A stretch of DNA of 64,000 nt. Origin: PALSA-607 sp036501485. Its GTDB lineage: Bacteria > Actinomycetota > Actinomycetes > Acidothermales > Acidothermaceae. Where the stretch lies: contig DASYAG010000002.1 in the NCBI GenBank assembly GCA_036501485.1, positions 1-64,000 of the forward strand, read 5' to 3'. The position numbers and the translations under genes were made by a program. Positions 1 through 8,380 of the stretch are shown here, piece by piece. Position 1 is the first letter of the stretch, and each line of letters opens with the position of its first letter. Under the pieces are notes generated by a model. That model saw only the letters and a program-made list of their open reading frames with translations, ran no database searches and was not told where the DNA came from.

Positions 1-2
1 CG

Positions 3-1145
3 AAAGGCACGTACACCGCAGGGGGTTTGGTAATCGGGGCCTTGACGATCACGATGGGCTGCAGTTCTCACGCAAGCGTCAGTTCTTCGGCGGCTGCGGC
101 CAACCCTGGCGTCCCGCTCACGACGTCCGTTGCCACATCGAGTGGCACTTGGGCGACGTTCCCCATGGGTCACCTCGACGATCCCACCAACACGTTCTGG
201 GAACTGTTCACGTTGCCAACCGGAGGGCAACGCTGGGCGCAACACACACCGCCCGATGTCGCCGACAACGGTGGACTCGTCATAGCGCCTACAAGTGCGG
301 GGGCAGTCGTGGGCTTTCGGCCGAGCGAGCTTCTCAGCTTCTCGCCCCTCGCAGCTACCGACGATGGCGGTGTCACCTACACACCGGGACTGCTGTCCGG
401 TGGTCTGGCCAATGTGCCCGACGCGCTCAGCGTTTCGCCAAGTGGCGATGCGGCCGCGTTGACCACCACACAGGTGTTAGCCAGTGCGGCGACCCTGTCG
501 GGGTGGCAGCAGGTGACGACAGTCGCTGCAATAGCCGCGTCGGCTGCCGGCCGCGCATGTGGCGTCCGACAAGTAACGGCAGTGATGACCACCGGCACGG
601 ACATCATCGTCGGCCTTTCATGCTCGAAGGCGGGCGTCGTCGGATTGCTCCAACGCACCGGATCAACGTTCGTGTCGGCCGATGTGGAGTTGCCCGCCAC
701 CGACGCGCAGGACGTCATCCAAGTGCTGCGCATCGCGCCGTACCAACAAGGCGTTGCGGCCCTCATCGGCGTTCATGACGGTTCCGCGACGAGCTACATC
801 GCGGCCTGGAATTCGACGCCCGGTTCGGCGACGTGGACACTGTCGGCTCCGGAGCCGGTCGGTGGCGCACTCATATCCACCGGTGTGACAACAGGGGCTG
901 GCTTTGTGGTGCTCACGAAGGACAGCACGGGCGCACTGACCGCCGCAGCCATTGCCGGACCGGGAGGCACGTGGTCTCAGCTGGGCACTCCGCCGGCTGG
1001 CACCGCGGCCATTTCGATCTCGAGCAACCGCAGCGATGCGCTTGTCGTCGGTTCCGACACGTTCACCGACTATCAGCTGACCGACGGGCAATGGGTCAAA
1101 GGACAGACGGTGCAGGTGGCGATTCCGTACGGCTCTTCCGGCTAG
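3..1145 (+). CDS. Putative secreted lipoprotein of unknown function (5' end outside window)
   Basis: The reading frame is already open at base 3 and runs without a stop to the TAG at 1143-1145, so the true start lies upstream of the window; a TTG at 27 is only the first in-window start codon. The first residues give a hydrophobic stretch followed by a lipobox-like ITMGC, after which the sequence becomes Ser/Ala/Thr-rich, as in lipoproteins anchored on the outer face of the membrane. The rest is rich in Gly, Thr, Val and Ala with repeated short segments that suggest a beta-propeller or similar beta fold, but I see no catalytic motif and do not recognise a family. It converges with the ctaG-like gene, the two stop codons overlapping by 4 bp. 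Confidence 0.7.
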   Translation, partial: KGTYTAGGLVIGALTITMGCSSHASVSSSAAAANPGVPLTTSVATSSGTWATFPMGHLDDPTNTFWELFTLPTGGQRWAQHTPPDVADNGGLVIAPTSAGAVVGFRPSELLSFSPLAATDDGGVTYTPGLLSGGLANVPDALSVSPSGDAAALTTTQVLASAATLSGWQQVTTVAAIAASAAGRACGVRQVTAVMTTGTDIIVGLSCSKAGVVGLLQRTGSTFVSADVELPATDAQDVIQVLRIAPYQQGVAALIGVHDGSATSYIAAWNSTPGSATWTLSAPEPVGGALISTGVTTGAGFVVLTKDSTGALTAAAIAGPGGTWSQLGTPPAGTAAISISSNRSDALVVGSDTFTDYQLTDGQWVKGQTVQVAIPYGSSG

Positions 1146-1162
1146 ATCTTTGAGCTAGCCGG
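1138..1162. terminator. Hairpin shared by convergent genes
   Basis: CCGGCTAG and CTAGCCGG form a perfect 8-bp stem around a 9-nt loop, sitting exactly over the overlapping stop codons of the lipoprotein gene and the ctaG-like gene. No U-tract follows on either side, so a bidirectional terminator is an inference from position and symmetry. Confidence 0.4.
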
Positions 1163-2029
1163 TACGGCGAGTGCGCGAGGCGTCGCGCGCTTCGTGTCGT
1201 CGTCCAGCCATTTCGTGACGGTGTAGAGGATCGACGGCAAGAACGTGACCTCGCCGCACACCCAGAGGATCGCTCCTGCGATTTGCTGATCGCTCTCCTG
1301 GGCGGCCAAGCCGCGGCTGGCGTACCACGGGTAAAGGTCATGAGTGAACATCACCATCGTCATCGCAATGACGACCATCGTCACGTTCGATGCGATCAAC
1401 GCGGCAACCCGACCCACTGGCGCCAGTGCTGGACGGAACGGGTAGGAGCCGAAAATCTGCAACCAAAGGCACACGCCGAGGCCAAAGAACGATCCGTGCT
1501 CAAGCCAGATATGCACGGTTTGATTCCTTGCGCCGAGATCGAACGGGCCGGGGAGGTGCCAGATCAGCATGTCGACGTTGAACGCGACCACTGGGATGTA
1601 CGGCTTCGCCGCTAACCGCCGCACTGCCGCGGCTGCATGCCAGCCCGGCCGGCCCGCAACAGGTCTGCGGGCACGGGTGTGGCGCAGCAGTTGGCCGTAC
1701 ACGCGCGCGGCCGGGCGCGGCAGACCGCGTAACAACGGCACCCACGGGGCACCTAGCACGATCAGCGGTGGCGCGACGAAGGCCAGCAGGATGTGCTGAA
1801 GAACATGCGCGGTCAGATAGGTGTCCGACCAGTAGTCGATCGGCGATACAACTGCAAGCACCAAGACGATGAGGCCGCCCCAGAAGATGAGCGCTTGCCC
1901 GGTCCACGGGCGGGTCGGCCGACCCGACTTGGCGATCGCGGTGAGGTGCTTGCGCAAACCACGGCCGTGCACCGCCGCAACGACGGCGATCACCAGAATG
2001 AACGGGTCGAAGGACCAGTGCGCGAACAC
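1142..2029 (-). CDS. ctaG: CtaG-like cytochrome c oxidase assembly protein (caa3_CtaG family)
   Basis: A 295-aa polytopic membrane protein with about seven hydrophobic segments and the typical core of the Bacillus-type CtaG family, including VVSPIDYWSDTYLTAHVLQH and the following APPLIVLGAPW. Family members are needed for maturation of the copper-containing active site of aa3/caa3 oxidases, probably in copper delivery to Cu_B. The predicted start is a GTG. The gene lies at the downstream end of the oxidase cluster but is separated from it by the plus-strand gene at 2087-2758, so it is transcribed from its own promoter or from within the 57-bp divergent gap. Function is by family and context; membrane topology was read from hydrophobicity only. 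Confidence 0.87.
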   Translation of the reverse strand: MFAHWSFDPFILVIAVVAAVHGRGLRKHLTAIAKSGRPTRPWTGQALIFWGGLIVLVLAVVSPIDYWSDTYLTAHVLQHILLAFVAPPLIVLGAPWVPLLRGLPRPAARVYGQLLRHTRARRPVAGRPGWHAAAAVRRLAAKPYIPVVAFNVDMLIWHLPGPFDLGARNQTVHIWLEHGSFFGLGVCLWLQIFGSYPFRPALAPVGRVAALIASNVTMVVIAMTMVMFTHDLYPWYASRGLAAQESDQQIAGAILWVCGEVTFLPSILYTVTKWLDDDTKRATPRALAVPASSKI

Positions 2030-2086
2030 GGCGATCGGCCATCCCTTCTAGGTAGTCGTGCGAGAACTGGTTGTAGTGTTCCTGCG

Positions 2087-2758
2087 GTGACAGACTCTCC
2101 CACTCAGGCGGATGCGTCGACTCCAACCGACGCGCAGACCGATGTGCCCGCACCGCCGTGGTGGTTGTGGGTTCTGCGTCATCGTAAGAGCAGCATCGCG
2201 GCCACGGTTGTCATCGTGGTCGGTCTCGCCGCACTCGTCGACTGGCCGCATCGCGCGACCGCAGCACAGCTGCGGTCCGACTTCGCTACTTACGCCGTCC
2301 AGGTAAGGGGTGACCTCCAGTCCTGCAGCGTCGAGGTCGAGGAGACGCTCAGCGCCTACAACCAGATCACCGCCGGGGTGGTGCGCGACCGTCAGACTGC
2401 GGAGGCGATCGCGAGCCAGGCGGCGCTCGACTGCACCCCCATGGGAAACAGCCGCATCGATGACCTCGGAACCCTGCAACCGCCGTCGTCGGTGGCGAAT
2501 TACGGCCTCGGCGTGGCCACGCAGCAACTGTACGTATGGTGCTTCCCGACCGCGGTCGACGTCGCCCAAGACATCGAGCACCTGGTGTCGTCGCCCGGCG
2601 ACCCCGCGACGCTGGCTGACGTGAAGGCCCGCTTGGCTGAAATCAGCACCGCCGGCATGAATGCGCAATCGGTCTTCAACAAAACAGCAGGAACCCTCAA
2701 CACACCACCCGTCGACTTCGGTCTCGACCAGGTACGGTCGAGCGTCTTGGTCGGCTAG
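2087..2758 (+). CDS. Single-pass membrane protein of unknown function
   Basis: Encodes 223 aa from the GTG at 2087; the open frame extends further upstream, but that part lies antisense to ctaG and reads as shadow. After a Pro/Thr/Asp-rich cytoplasmic N terminus there is one membrane helix (about residues 28-46, AATVVIVVGLAALVDW) and then an extracytoplasmic domain of about 170 aa that looks helical, with three cysteines. I do not recognise a family. It is the only plus-strand gene inside the oxidase cluster and its stop codon shares bases with the stop of the 30-aa peptide gene. A link to the oxidase is possible from position only. Confidence 0.65.
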   Translation: MTDSPTQADASTPTDAQTDVPAPPWWLWVLRHRKSSIAATVVIVVGLAALVDWPHRATAAQLRSDFATYAVQVRGDLQSCSVEVEETLSAYNQITAGVVRDRQTAEAIASQAALDCTPMGNSRIDDLGTLQPPSSVANYGLGVATQQLYVWCFPTAVDVAQDIEHLVSSPGDPATLADVKARLAEISTAGMNAQSVFNKTAGTLNTPPVDFGLDQVRSSVLVG

Positions 2759-2847
2759 TTTCCGCGGCGTTGGAAGAATCCCCACACCACGGCAGCCACG
2801 AACATCGTGACGGGAAACACGAACGTCATGAACTCGCTGGTATGCAT
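2755..2847 (-). CDS. 30-residue single-helix membrane peptide in oxidase operon
   Basis: A short gene below the usual length cut-off. It starts at ATG 2847, seven bases after the subunit III stop, preceded by a GAGGG ribosome-binding site, and ends with TAG at 2755-2757. The product begins MHTSEFMTF, has one hydrophobic helix (VFPVTMFVAAVVWGFF) and ends in QRRGN, a positive-inside tail. Tiny single-helix subunits are common in heme-copper oxidases (for example CcoQ-type or subunit IV peptides), so a small structural or assembly subunit is the natural inference. Its TAG overlaps that of the convergent gene at 2087-2758. Homologues elsewhere were not checked. Confidence 0.6.
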   Translation of the reverse strand: MHTSEFMTFVFPVTMFVAAVVWGFFQRRGN

Positions 2848-2854
2848 CGAGCCC

Positions 2855-3529
2855 TCAGTTCAGCACGGAGAAGAGAATGAACAGCACGATATTAACGAGC
2901 CCAACAAAGACCACGAACGCCTTCGCACCTAGAGCCGAGCCCGCGAATGCCACCTGAATACGGTCGTCGCGGTTCGGACCCTCGGGCGAGAGTACCCATC
3001 GCACCCGCAACGACCGTGCCAGCAACGTCTCGAGCCAATACGCAGCGGCGAGGCAATAGATGGCGAACAGCGGCATCGTGGCGACGTAGACCGATGCGAA
3101 ACCAGATGAACCCGGAGCCCAACCCGTGTTCGTCATGCTTGCGAGTTGCGTAATGGCCGCGACGAGAAAGAGCACCGCGGCGATCCCGCAAGCCACCCGC
3201 CAGTCAGCGGAGTTCGTGCGGGCCCTGCCCGACTGCCACGACCAGGTGTAGAACCAAAACAGCGCCGCACCTACGAGCACCATCGCCAACACCGAGACGC
3301 TGACGAAGGCAGACTCTCGCTGTCCGGGCGCCCGCCACAACGTGTCGTTGTCGAGGGAGTGCAGGTAGAAGTAGGCGAAGACGGCAGACCCGAACAACAT
3401 TGCTGACAGCGCGACGAATAAGCGCGAGCCGGTCCAGTAAGCCCCGCGAATCGACGTCCTCTCAAGGCTGAGGTCGCGAGCGCGATTCTCTGCCTCACCT
3501 GGCGCCATACCGCCTGCAGTTGTCGTCAC
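2855..3529 (-). CDS. ctaE: Heme-copper oxidase subunit III-like protein
   Basis: A 224-aa membrane protein with about five to six hydrophobic segments. The start of the first helix (GSRLFVALSAMLFGSAVFAYFY) matches the way subunit III proteins of cytochrome oxidases begin, and the gene directly follows subunit I with only one base between the coding regions. Subunit III contains no redox centre and stabilises the subunit I active site. This copy is divergent: I do not see the usual HxxHV signature, so assignment rests on length, topology and position. An alternative is another membrane subunit that occupies the same place in this oxidase type. Confidence 0.75.
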   Translation of the reverse strand: MTTTAGGMAPGEAENRARDLSLERTSIRGAYWTGSRLFVALSAMLFGSAVFAYFYLHSLDNDTLWRAPGQRESAFVSVSVLAMVLVGAALFWFYTWSWQSGRARTNSADWRVACGIAAVLFLVAAITQLASMTNTGWAPGSSGFASVYVATMPLFAIYCLAAAYWLETLLARSLRVRWVLSPEGPNRDDRIQVAFAGSALGAKAFVVFVGLVNIVLFILFSVLN

Positions 3530-3530
3530 G

Positions 3531-5498
3531 TCAACTCACTCCTTCGTGCTGAGGCGGGACGCCGGGTGGCTCGCCACCGATGTACGCCATCGGTCTAGCA
3601 CCGGTCCCGTACTCGTAGGGCGACGAGACGACGGTCGGCACGTGGGCGAAGTTGTAAGCGACCGGCGGAGTGGAGGTCATCCACTCAAGGCCGCGCGAAC
3701 CCCACGGGTTGCCCACCGGCTCGGTCGGACGTGGATCGATGAACATCGTCTTCACGAAGTTGTAGACGAAGATGAGCATCGACAACCCGATCAGGTATGC
3801 CGAGATCGACACCCAGTCGTTGAGGCTCTGCAACGCCTTCTCATATTCGAAGACACGCCGTGGCATGCCTAACTCGCCGATCGCGAACAGCGGGAGGAAT
3901 GTCGAGTTGAAGAAGATGAACAACGTCCAGAAGTGAATCTTGCCGAGGCGTTGATCGAGTTGGCGACCGGTCATCTTCGGCAGCCAGTAGTAAATACCGC
4001 CAAAGAACGCGAAGAGCAGCGAACCCATGATCGTGTAGTGGAAGTGCGCCATCACGAAGAAGCTGCCGTGCGCAACGGTGTCGGTGGGGACGTCTGACAA
4101 GAAGACGCCGGAGATACCACCGATCAAGAAGTTGAAGAGCGCCCCAAGCACGAAAAGGATCGGGACGGCCAGTCTCAATCGCGCACGCCACAACGTGCCG
4201 ATCGCCACGAGGTAGATGATGCCTGTCGGGACCGAGATCAGCTCGGTCGTCAACATCACCACGGGACGCATGTCGGGATTCATGCCGCTGTCAAACAGGT
4301 GATGCTGCCAGACGAAGAATGACAGCGTGCCGACGCCGACCATGCCGGCGACCGCGGTTCGGTAGCCAAACAGCGGCTTGCGCGCAAAAACCGTGAGCAA
4401 CTCCAAGGCAATGCCGAAGCCGGGAAGCGCGAGGATATAGACCTCGGGGTGCCCGAAGAACCAGAACAAGTTCTCCCACAGGTACGAGCTGCCACCATGC
4501 TGCGCGTCAAAGAGCGCCGTCTGCACAGTCCGATCCAGCAGCGACATGTATGTTGCCGCGACCAATACCGGCGCGGCGAGCACCATGAGCATCGCCGTCA
4601 CGAGCATCGACCAGACAAAGATCGGCAGGCGGCTCCAGGTCATGCCCGGCGCTCGGTAGTTGATGACGGTACAGATGATGTTGAATCCACCGACGATCAT
4701 CGATAACGCCATTAGCCCGAAGGCGACCAAATAGGCGTCTTCGCCTTGGCCTGCTTCGATCGACAGCGGCGCATACCCGGTCCAGCCGGTCGGGAAGCCG
4801 CCGACGATGATGCCCGACAGCAAGATGATGAAGGAGGCGGGCGTGATCCAAAACGACAGCGCCTCAAGACGCGGGTAAGCCATCCGGCGTGAGCCAATCA
4901 TCAACGGCACGAGATAGTTGCCAAAAGGGCCGAGGATGACCGACGTCATCATCATCATCATCATCGTGCCGTGCTCGCCAACGACCTCGAGGTAGGTCCC
5001 CGGAGCCAATAGATGGCGCGTCGGCGACAACAACTCAGACCGGATCGCCATGGCGAACAGGCCAGCGACAAAAAAGTACACGAGCATCCCGACCAGGTAC
5101 TGCACGCCCACAACCTTGTGGTCGAGGGTGTAGCTGAAGTACGACCGAAGAGTTGGCTTCCGCTCGTGCGCCCCTTCGGCTTCGGTCGGCGGCGCGTAAC
5201 CGAACAGCTTCTGGAACGGGTAGTTCAGCGCTCCGATCCCGGCGAGCCAGCCGAACGTCGCGAACAGGTAGCCGAGCACGAGCGCGTGGTTGTTGTCGCC
5301 CTCGCCCTGCACCTGCTGATAGGTGTGCGCGATCCAGTTGCCGACCATGTGCCCGAGCGCGTAGCCCGCCGCCGCACCCACAAAGGCGAGTAGCAGGTTC
5401 GGGGCGAGCCACCACGGCCGTTCCGCCCGGGGTGCAGGTGGGCCGCCGGGATTGCCGGCCTTGTCGACCGCTGGGGGCGCCGTCGTATCCATTGCCAT
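3531..5498 (-). CDS. ctaD: Heme-copper oxidase subunit I, divergent, with N-terminal two-helix extension
   Basis: Catalytic subunit of a terminal oxidase, 655 aa. All active-site signatures are visible: the low-spin heme histidine in EHGTMMMMMM (about residue 176), the Cu_B ligand and cross-linked tyrosine in WFFGHPEVY (about 349), the two adjacent Cu_B histidines in WQHH (about 397), and the heme histidines in HFHYTIMG (about 484). Before the conserved core there is an extra region of about 100 aa with two membrane segments (LLLAFVGAAAGYALGHM and ALVLGYLFATFGWLAGIG). Compared with A1-type oxidases the D-channel segment GAPDMAFPRxNN reads GSRRMAYPRLEA, and the K-channel segment PTGIK reads PTGII, so both canonical proton-entry residues are replaced, although the glutamate in HPEVY is present. 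Encoded between subunits II and III. Reaction assumed: cytochrome c plus O2; NO reduction cannot be excluded. Confidence 0.93.
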   Translation of the reverse strand: MAMDTTAPPAVDKAGNPGGPPAPRAERPWWLAPNLLLAFVGAAAGYALGHMVGNWIAHTYQQVQGEGDNNHALVLGYLFATFGWLAGIGALNYPFQKLFGYAPPTEAEGAHERKPTLRSYFSYTLDHKVVGVQYLVGMLVYFFVAGLFAMAIRSELLSPTRHLLAPGTYLEVVGEHGTMMMMMMTSVILGPFGNYLVPLMIGSRRMAYPRLEALSFWITPASFIILLSGIIVGGFPTGWTGYAPLSIEAGQGEDAYLVAFGLMALSMIVGGFNIICTVINYRAPGMTWSRLPIFVWSMLVTAMLMVLAAPVLVAATYMSLLDRTVQTALFDAQHGGSSYLWENLFWFFGHPEVYILALPGFGIALELLTVFARKPLFGYRTAVAGMVGVGTLSFFVWQHHLFDSGMNPDMRPVVMLTTELISVPTGIIYLVAIGTLWRARLRLAVPILFVLGALFNFLIGGISGVFLSDVPTDTVAHGSFFVMAHFHYTIMGSLLFAFFGGIYYWLPKMTGRQLDQRLGKIHFWTLFIFFNSTFLPLFAIGELGMPRRVFEYEKALQSLNDWVSISAYLIGLSMLIFVYNFVKTMFIDPRPTEPVGNPWGSRGLEWMTSTPPVAYNFAHVPTVVSSPYEYGTGARPMAYIGGEPPGVPPQHEGVS

Positions 5499-5513
5499 GA
5501 GCTCGCGGCCCTC

Positions 5514-6482
5514 CTACGGAATCGCGCTGGGGGAGGCGGGACCAGGCGGTGGTCCGCTTGGTAGCGGATCCTGGCCTGGGTCGTAGTAGCCACCGTCCGA
5601 CTGCGGCAGATAAATATCCGCGTAGGGCGGCAGGAACGGGATCAACTGTTGATACGTCGCTTGCGCGTTTGTCACCCACGTCTTGAAGTCGGCCGGACTC
5701 ACCACTTGACCGGTGGTAACCATTGCGCCATGCCAAAGACCGCACAACTCGGCGCATCGGATGTTGACCGAGCCGATCTTGTCGGCGGTAGCGAAAGCGA
5801 CGTTATTCACGCCGGGGTTCGCGTCGGCCTTGACACCAAGGTTCACTGCCCAGAAGGAGTGAATGACGTCGAGGGAGGTGACGCTGTACTGGACCTCCTG
5901 GCCCGCGGGAACGACCATCTGCGCCGTCTCGAGGCCGCCGTATTGCGGGTAGCGGAACGTCCATCGCCACTGCTGCCCGATCACCTGGACGACGAGGAGT
6001 TTGCTCTGGGCCACATTGGAGTCGTAACCCGTCGGCGTAAAGATCGGTACCTGGCCCGAACCTGTCCCTGCGCCGGCGTTGGTGTCGAGTTCAACGGTTC
6101 CGAATATGAAAAGCGAAACCACGGTCACCGTGGTGATGGCGAGCCATGCTGCCTGAAATCCGCGGTGGCCCTTCAGCGGCGGGCCGTCGCCAACCTCATC
6201 GACGGGCGTGCTCGACTTCACTCGCCAGTTCGTAAGCGCGTAGCCGACGTAAACCCAGACGAAGGCGATAACCGGGACGGCGACGGTGCCCAGAACCCGA
6301 TTGTCGAACTGCTGGACGCGCGCCGCATCGGAATCCGTGCCTGGTGGCATGTGCGGGCCCCACACGAAATACACCAGCACCATGCCTATCACCGACACGA
6401 CCACCCACATGATCCCGATGCGCATCATGTGCTGTCGGTCGGTGCGATCAGGCGGAGCAGAACGAGGAGCCTCTGTTGTCAT
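5514..6482 (-). CDS. ctaC: Heme-copper oxidase subunit II (Cu_A subunit)
   Basis: I place the start at ATG 6482, giving MTTEAPRS and 322 aa, because that ATG overlaps the stop of the upstream cupredoxin gene (TGATG) and the longer frame would run into it. Two membrane helices (IMWVVVSVIGMVLVYFV and VPVIAFVWVYVGYAL, with a third hydrophobic stretch WLAITTVTVVSLFIFG) precede a cupredoxin domain with the intact Cu_A site: the upstream histidine in DVIHSFW and the CAELCGLWHGAM loop, which supplies both cysteines, the backbone-ligand Glu position, His and Met. QQWRWTFRYP is the aromatic electron-entry region. The C terminus is a Pro/Gly/Ser tail. It accepts electrons from cytochrome c and passes them to subunit I. 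Confidence 0.93.
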   Translation of the reverse strand: MTTEAPRSAPPDRTDRQHMMRIGIMWVVVSVIGMVLVYFVWGPHMPPGTDSDAARVQQFDNRVLGTVAVPVIAFVWVYVGYALTNWRVKSSTPVDEVGDGPPLKGHRGFQAAWLAITTVTVVSLFIFGTVELDTNAGAGTGSGQVPIFTPTGYDSNVAQSKLLVVQVIGQQWRWTFRYPQYGGLETAQMVVPAGQEVQYSVTSLDVIHSFWAVNLGVKADANPGVNNVAFATADKIGSVNIRCAELCGLWHGAMVTTGQVVSPADFKTWVTNAQATYQQLIPFLPPYADIYLPQSDGGYYDPGQDPLPSGPPPGPASPSAIP

Positions 6483-7156
6483 CAGGCCACGACCTTCAGG
6501 AAACCGCTCATGTACCCAAGCGTGGACATCCCGCCGCCGTTGCCGTACGGCCAACCAAGGCCGCACGGCACGAAGCACTGCCAGGGGTAAAGCCCGGCAG
6601 CCGGGGTCTTAATCGTGAACGTGATCGTGTTGTGGTCAAACGACGAATCACACGGTGCGATCGTGCACACGTTGGTGGCCGCGGACGGGATGCCCGGCAT
6701 TGGGACGGAGATACCGAGAGTTGGTACCGCGAAGGTGTGCCCGATCCCGTTGTCGGTGTTGTCGTTGATGATGCGCGCCGGCGCTGTGCCGTTGACAACC
6801 TCGGTGCCGTCAACAGTGCCCTGTACCTGGTCCATGAAGGAATTCCGCAGCGTGCTGCCCGAGTCGTACTGATCAATGGTGAAGTGTACGAGCGTGTTCG
6901 CCTTCAACTTGAACATCGTCGTGTGCACCCATTTGCCATCGATGTCAGCAAGGTACGACACGAAGGTGGGGTGCGGTCCGTAACCGAGGGCCGGGACGGT
7001 TTGCAGATGGATGTCCTCCTGCCCGTTGCTTCCGGTCGTCGCGGCCGCGGCAACAGTCGGCGGGTAATGGAGGAAGTACAAGAACAACATGGTCACCCCC
7101 GCCACGAAGACGGCGAACACGACCCCAACTGCGGTCGCGCGCATAGGTCTGGTCAT
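6482..7156 (-). CDS. Membrane-anchored cupredoxin-like protein of the oxidase operon
   Basis: Start chosen at ATG 7156 because AGGAGGG lies six bases upstream; this gives 224 aa. One N-terminal membrane helix (TAVGVVFAVFVAGVTMLFLYF) is followed by a secreted beta-sandwich-like domain resembling cupredoxins: VHFTIDQYDSG, a GHTFAVPTLG strand, and a C-terminal FTIKTPAAGLYPWQCFVPCG. The WQCFVPCG loop has the CxxxC spacing of a Cu_A site, but the His and nearby Met expected after it are not at the usual positions (a Met comes only after a Gly-rich stretch, GNGGGM). First gene of the II-I-III transcription unit and translationally coupled to subunit II. Probably an electron donor or copper carrier for this oxidase; metal occupancy is unknown. 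Confidence 0.72.
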   Translation of the reverse strand: MTRPMRATAVGVVFAVFVAGVTMLFLYFLHYPPTVAAAATTGSNGQEDIHLQTVPALGYGPHPTFVSYLADIDGKWVHTTMFKLKANTLVHFTIDQYDSGSTLRNSFMDQVQGTVDGTEVVNGTAPARIINDNTDNGIGHTFAVPTLGISVPMPGIPSAATNVCTIAPCDSSFDHNTITFTIKTPAAGLYPWQCFVPCGLGWPYGNGGGMSTLGYMSGFLKVVA

Positions 7157-7196
7157 CTCGACCCTCCTGTCGGCGGGAGCGCGCACATCACATGAG

Positions 7197-8120
7197 TCAT
7201 AGCCATGACCGCACGAGCACATCGAGCGACGCGGCGATACAAAGCAAGCTCAAATACGTGATCGACCAGTGGAACAGCCGCAGCGGCTTCGGGTCGTCGC
7301 CCCGAGAGACGCGAGTTCGGAGCGCGTGCGCCTCGCGGATGAACACCGCTCCGAGCACCACGTCCACGGCGAGGAACGCCACACTGAGGTGCGCGACGGG
7401 GAAAAGCAGCAACGACGTCGCGACCATGGCCCAGGTGTACAGAACGATCTGCCTGGCAACGACCGGTGCGCTTGCCACCACCGGCAGCATGGGCACGCTC
7501 GCGGCTTCGTAGTCCTTGCGGAACCGGAACGCGAGCGCCCAGAAGTGCGGCGGCGTCCAGAGGAAAACAACCCCGAAGAGGACGACGGGGGTCCAGGCTA
7601 GCGAGCCAGTCACTGCTGCCCAGCCGATGAGGACGGGCATACAGCCGGCCGCCCCGCCCCACACGATGTTCTGCGATGTCCGCCTCTTGAGCAGGGCTGT
7701 GTAGACGAGCACGTAGAAGGCGATTGCTACCGCCGTTAGGCCCGCCGCGAGCAGGTTGGTCGCGACAGCGAGCCCGGCCACCGCCACGACGCCGAGCGTC
7801 AGACCGAAGGTCAACGCACCTGTCGGGCTGATCGAACCGCGGGACAGCGGGCGCCGTTCGGTCCTGTGCATGAGCGCATCAATGTCGCGGTCGAGGTAGC
7901 AGTTCAGCGCGTTCGCGGAACCCGCAGCGAGTGCGCCGCACACCAAAGTCGCGCTGAACACTCGAAAGGAGGGGACACCCCGAGCGGCGAGCACTAGCGC
8001 CGGCACGGTCGTGACAATCAACAACTCAATGATGCGGGGCTTAGTAAGTGCGAAGTAGTCGCGGGCGATGGTCAGGCGTGATCGCCAGACCGGAGACGCG
8101 ACTGCGGATACCGCGGCCAC
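7197..8120 (-). CDS. ctaB: Protoheme IX farnesyltransferase (heme O synthase)
   Basis: A 307-aa polytopic UbiA-family prenyltransferase. The first Asp-rich motif is clear (NCYLDRDIDALMHRT), the family marker YFALTKPRI follows the N terminus, and LLKRRTSQNIVWGG and LWTPPHFWALAF are typical CtaB segments. It transfers a farnesyl group to protoheme to make heme O, the precursor of heme A, in the cytoplasmic membrane. It starts with GTG at 8120 behind an AAAGGTGG ribosome-binding site and is 40 bases upstream of the cupredoxin gene on the same strand, so it likely heads the oxidase operon. The 260-bp gap to SURF1 holds an unusually AT-rich patch around 8240-8310, probably promoters. Confidence 0.95.
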   Translation of the reverse strand: MAAVSAVASPVWRSRLTIARDYFALTKPRIIELLIVTTVPALVLAARGVPSFRVFSATLVCGALAAGSANALNCYLDRDIDALMHRTERRPLSRGSISPTGALTFGLTLGVVAVAGLAVATNLLAAGLTAVAIAFYVLVYTALLKRRTSQNIVWGGAAGCMPVLIGWAAVTGSLAWTPVVLFGVVFLWTPPHFWALAFRFRKDYEAASVPMLPVVASAPVVARQIVLYTWAMVATSLLLFPVAHLSVAFLAVDVVLGAVFIREAHALRTRVSRGDDPKPLRLFHWSITYLSLLCIAASLDVLVRSWL

Positions 8121-8380
8121 GCGTCGCCACCTTTCTCGGCTGGTGAGAGCCAGCTGACCAGGTTTTTTTGCGCCACGATCCCACCCGGTGTGCGCGTCAC
8201 CTTATGACCTTCGGGTCGACAACGCACGCTGTCGGCGGCGTTATTTTTGATGAGAGTTTTCTATGGTTGATGCACGGTCATCGTCATGTAATCGTCAGGT
8301 TCGAGGGCTATAAGCAACGACACCGCATCGACGTGCGGGCGCACCCGAGGGCTGTGATTAGTGGCGTTACCCTGAGCCGC

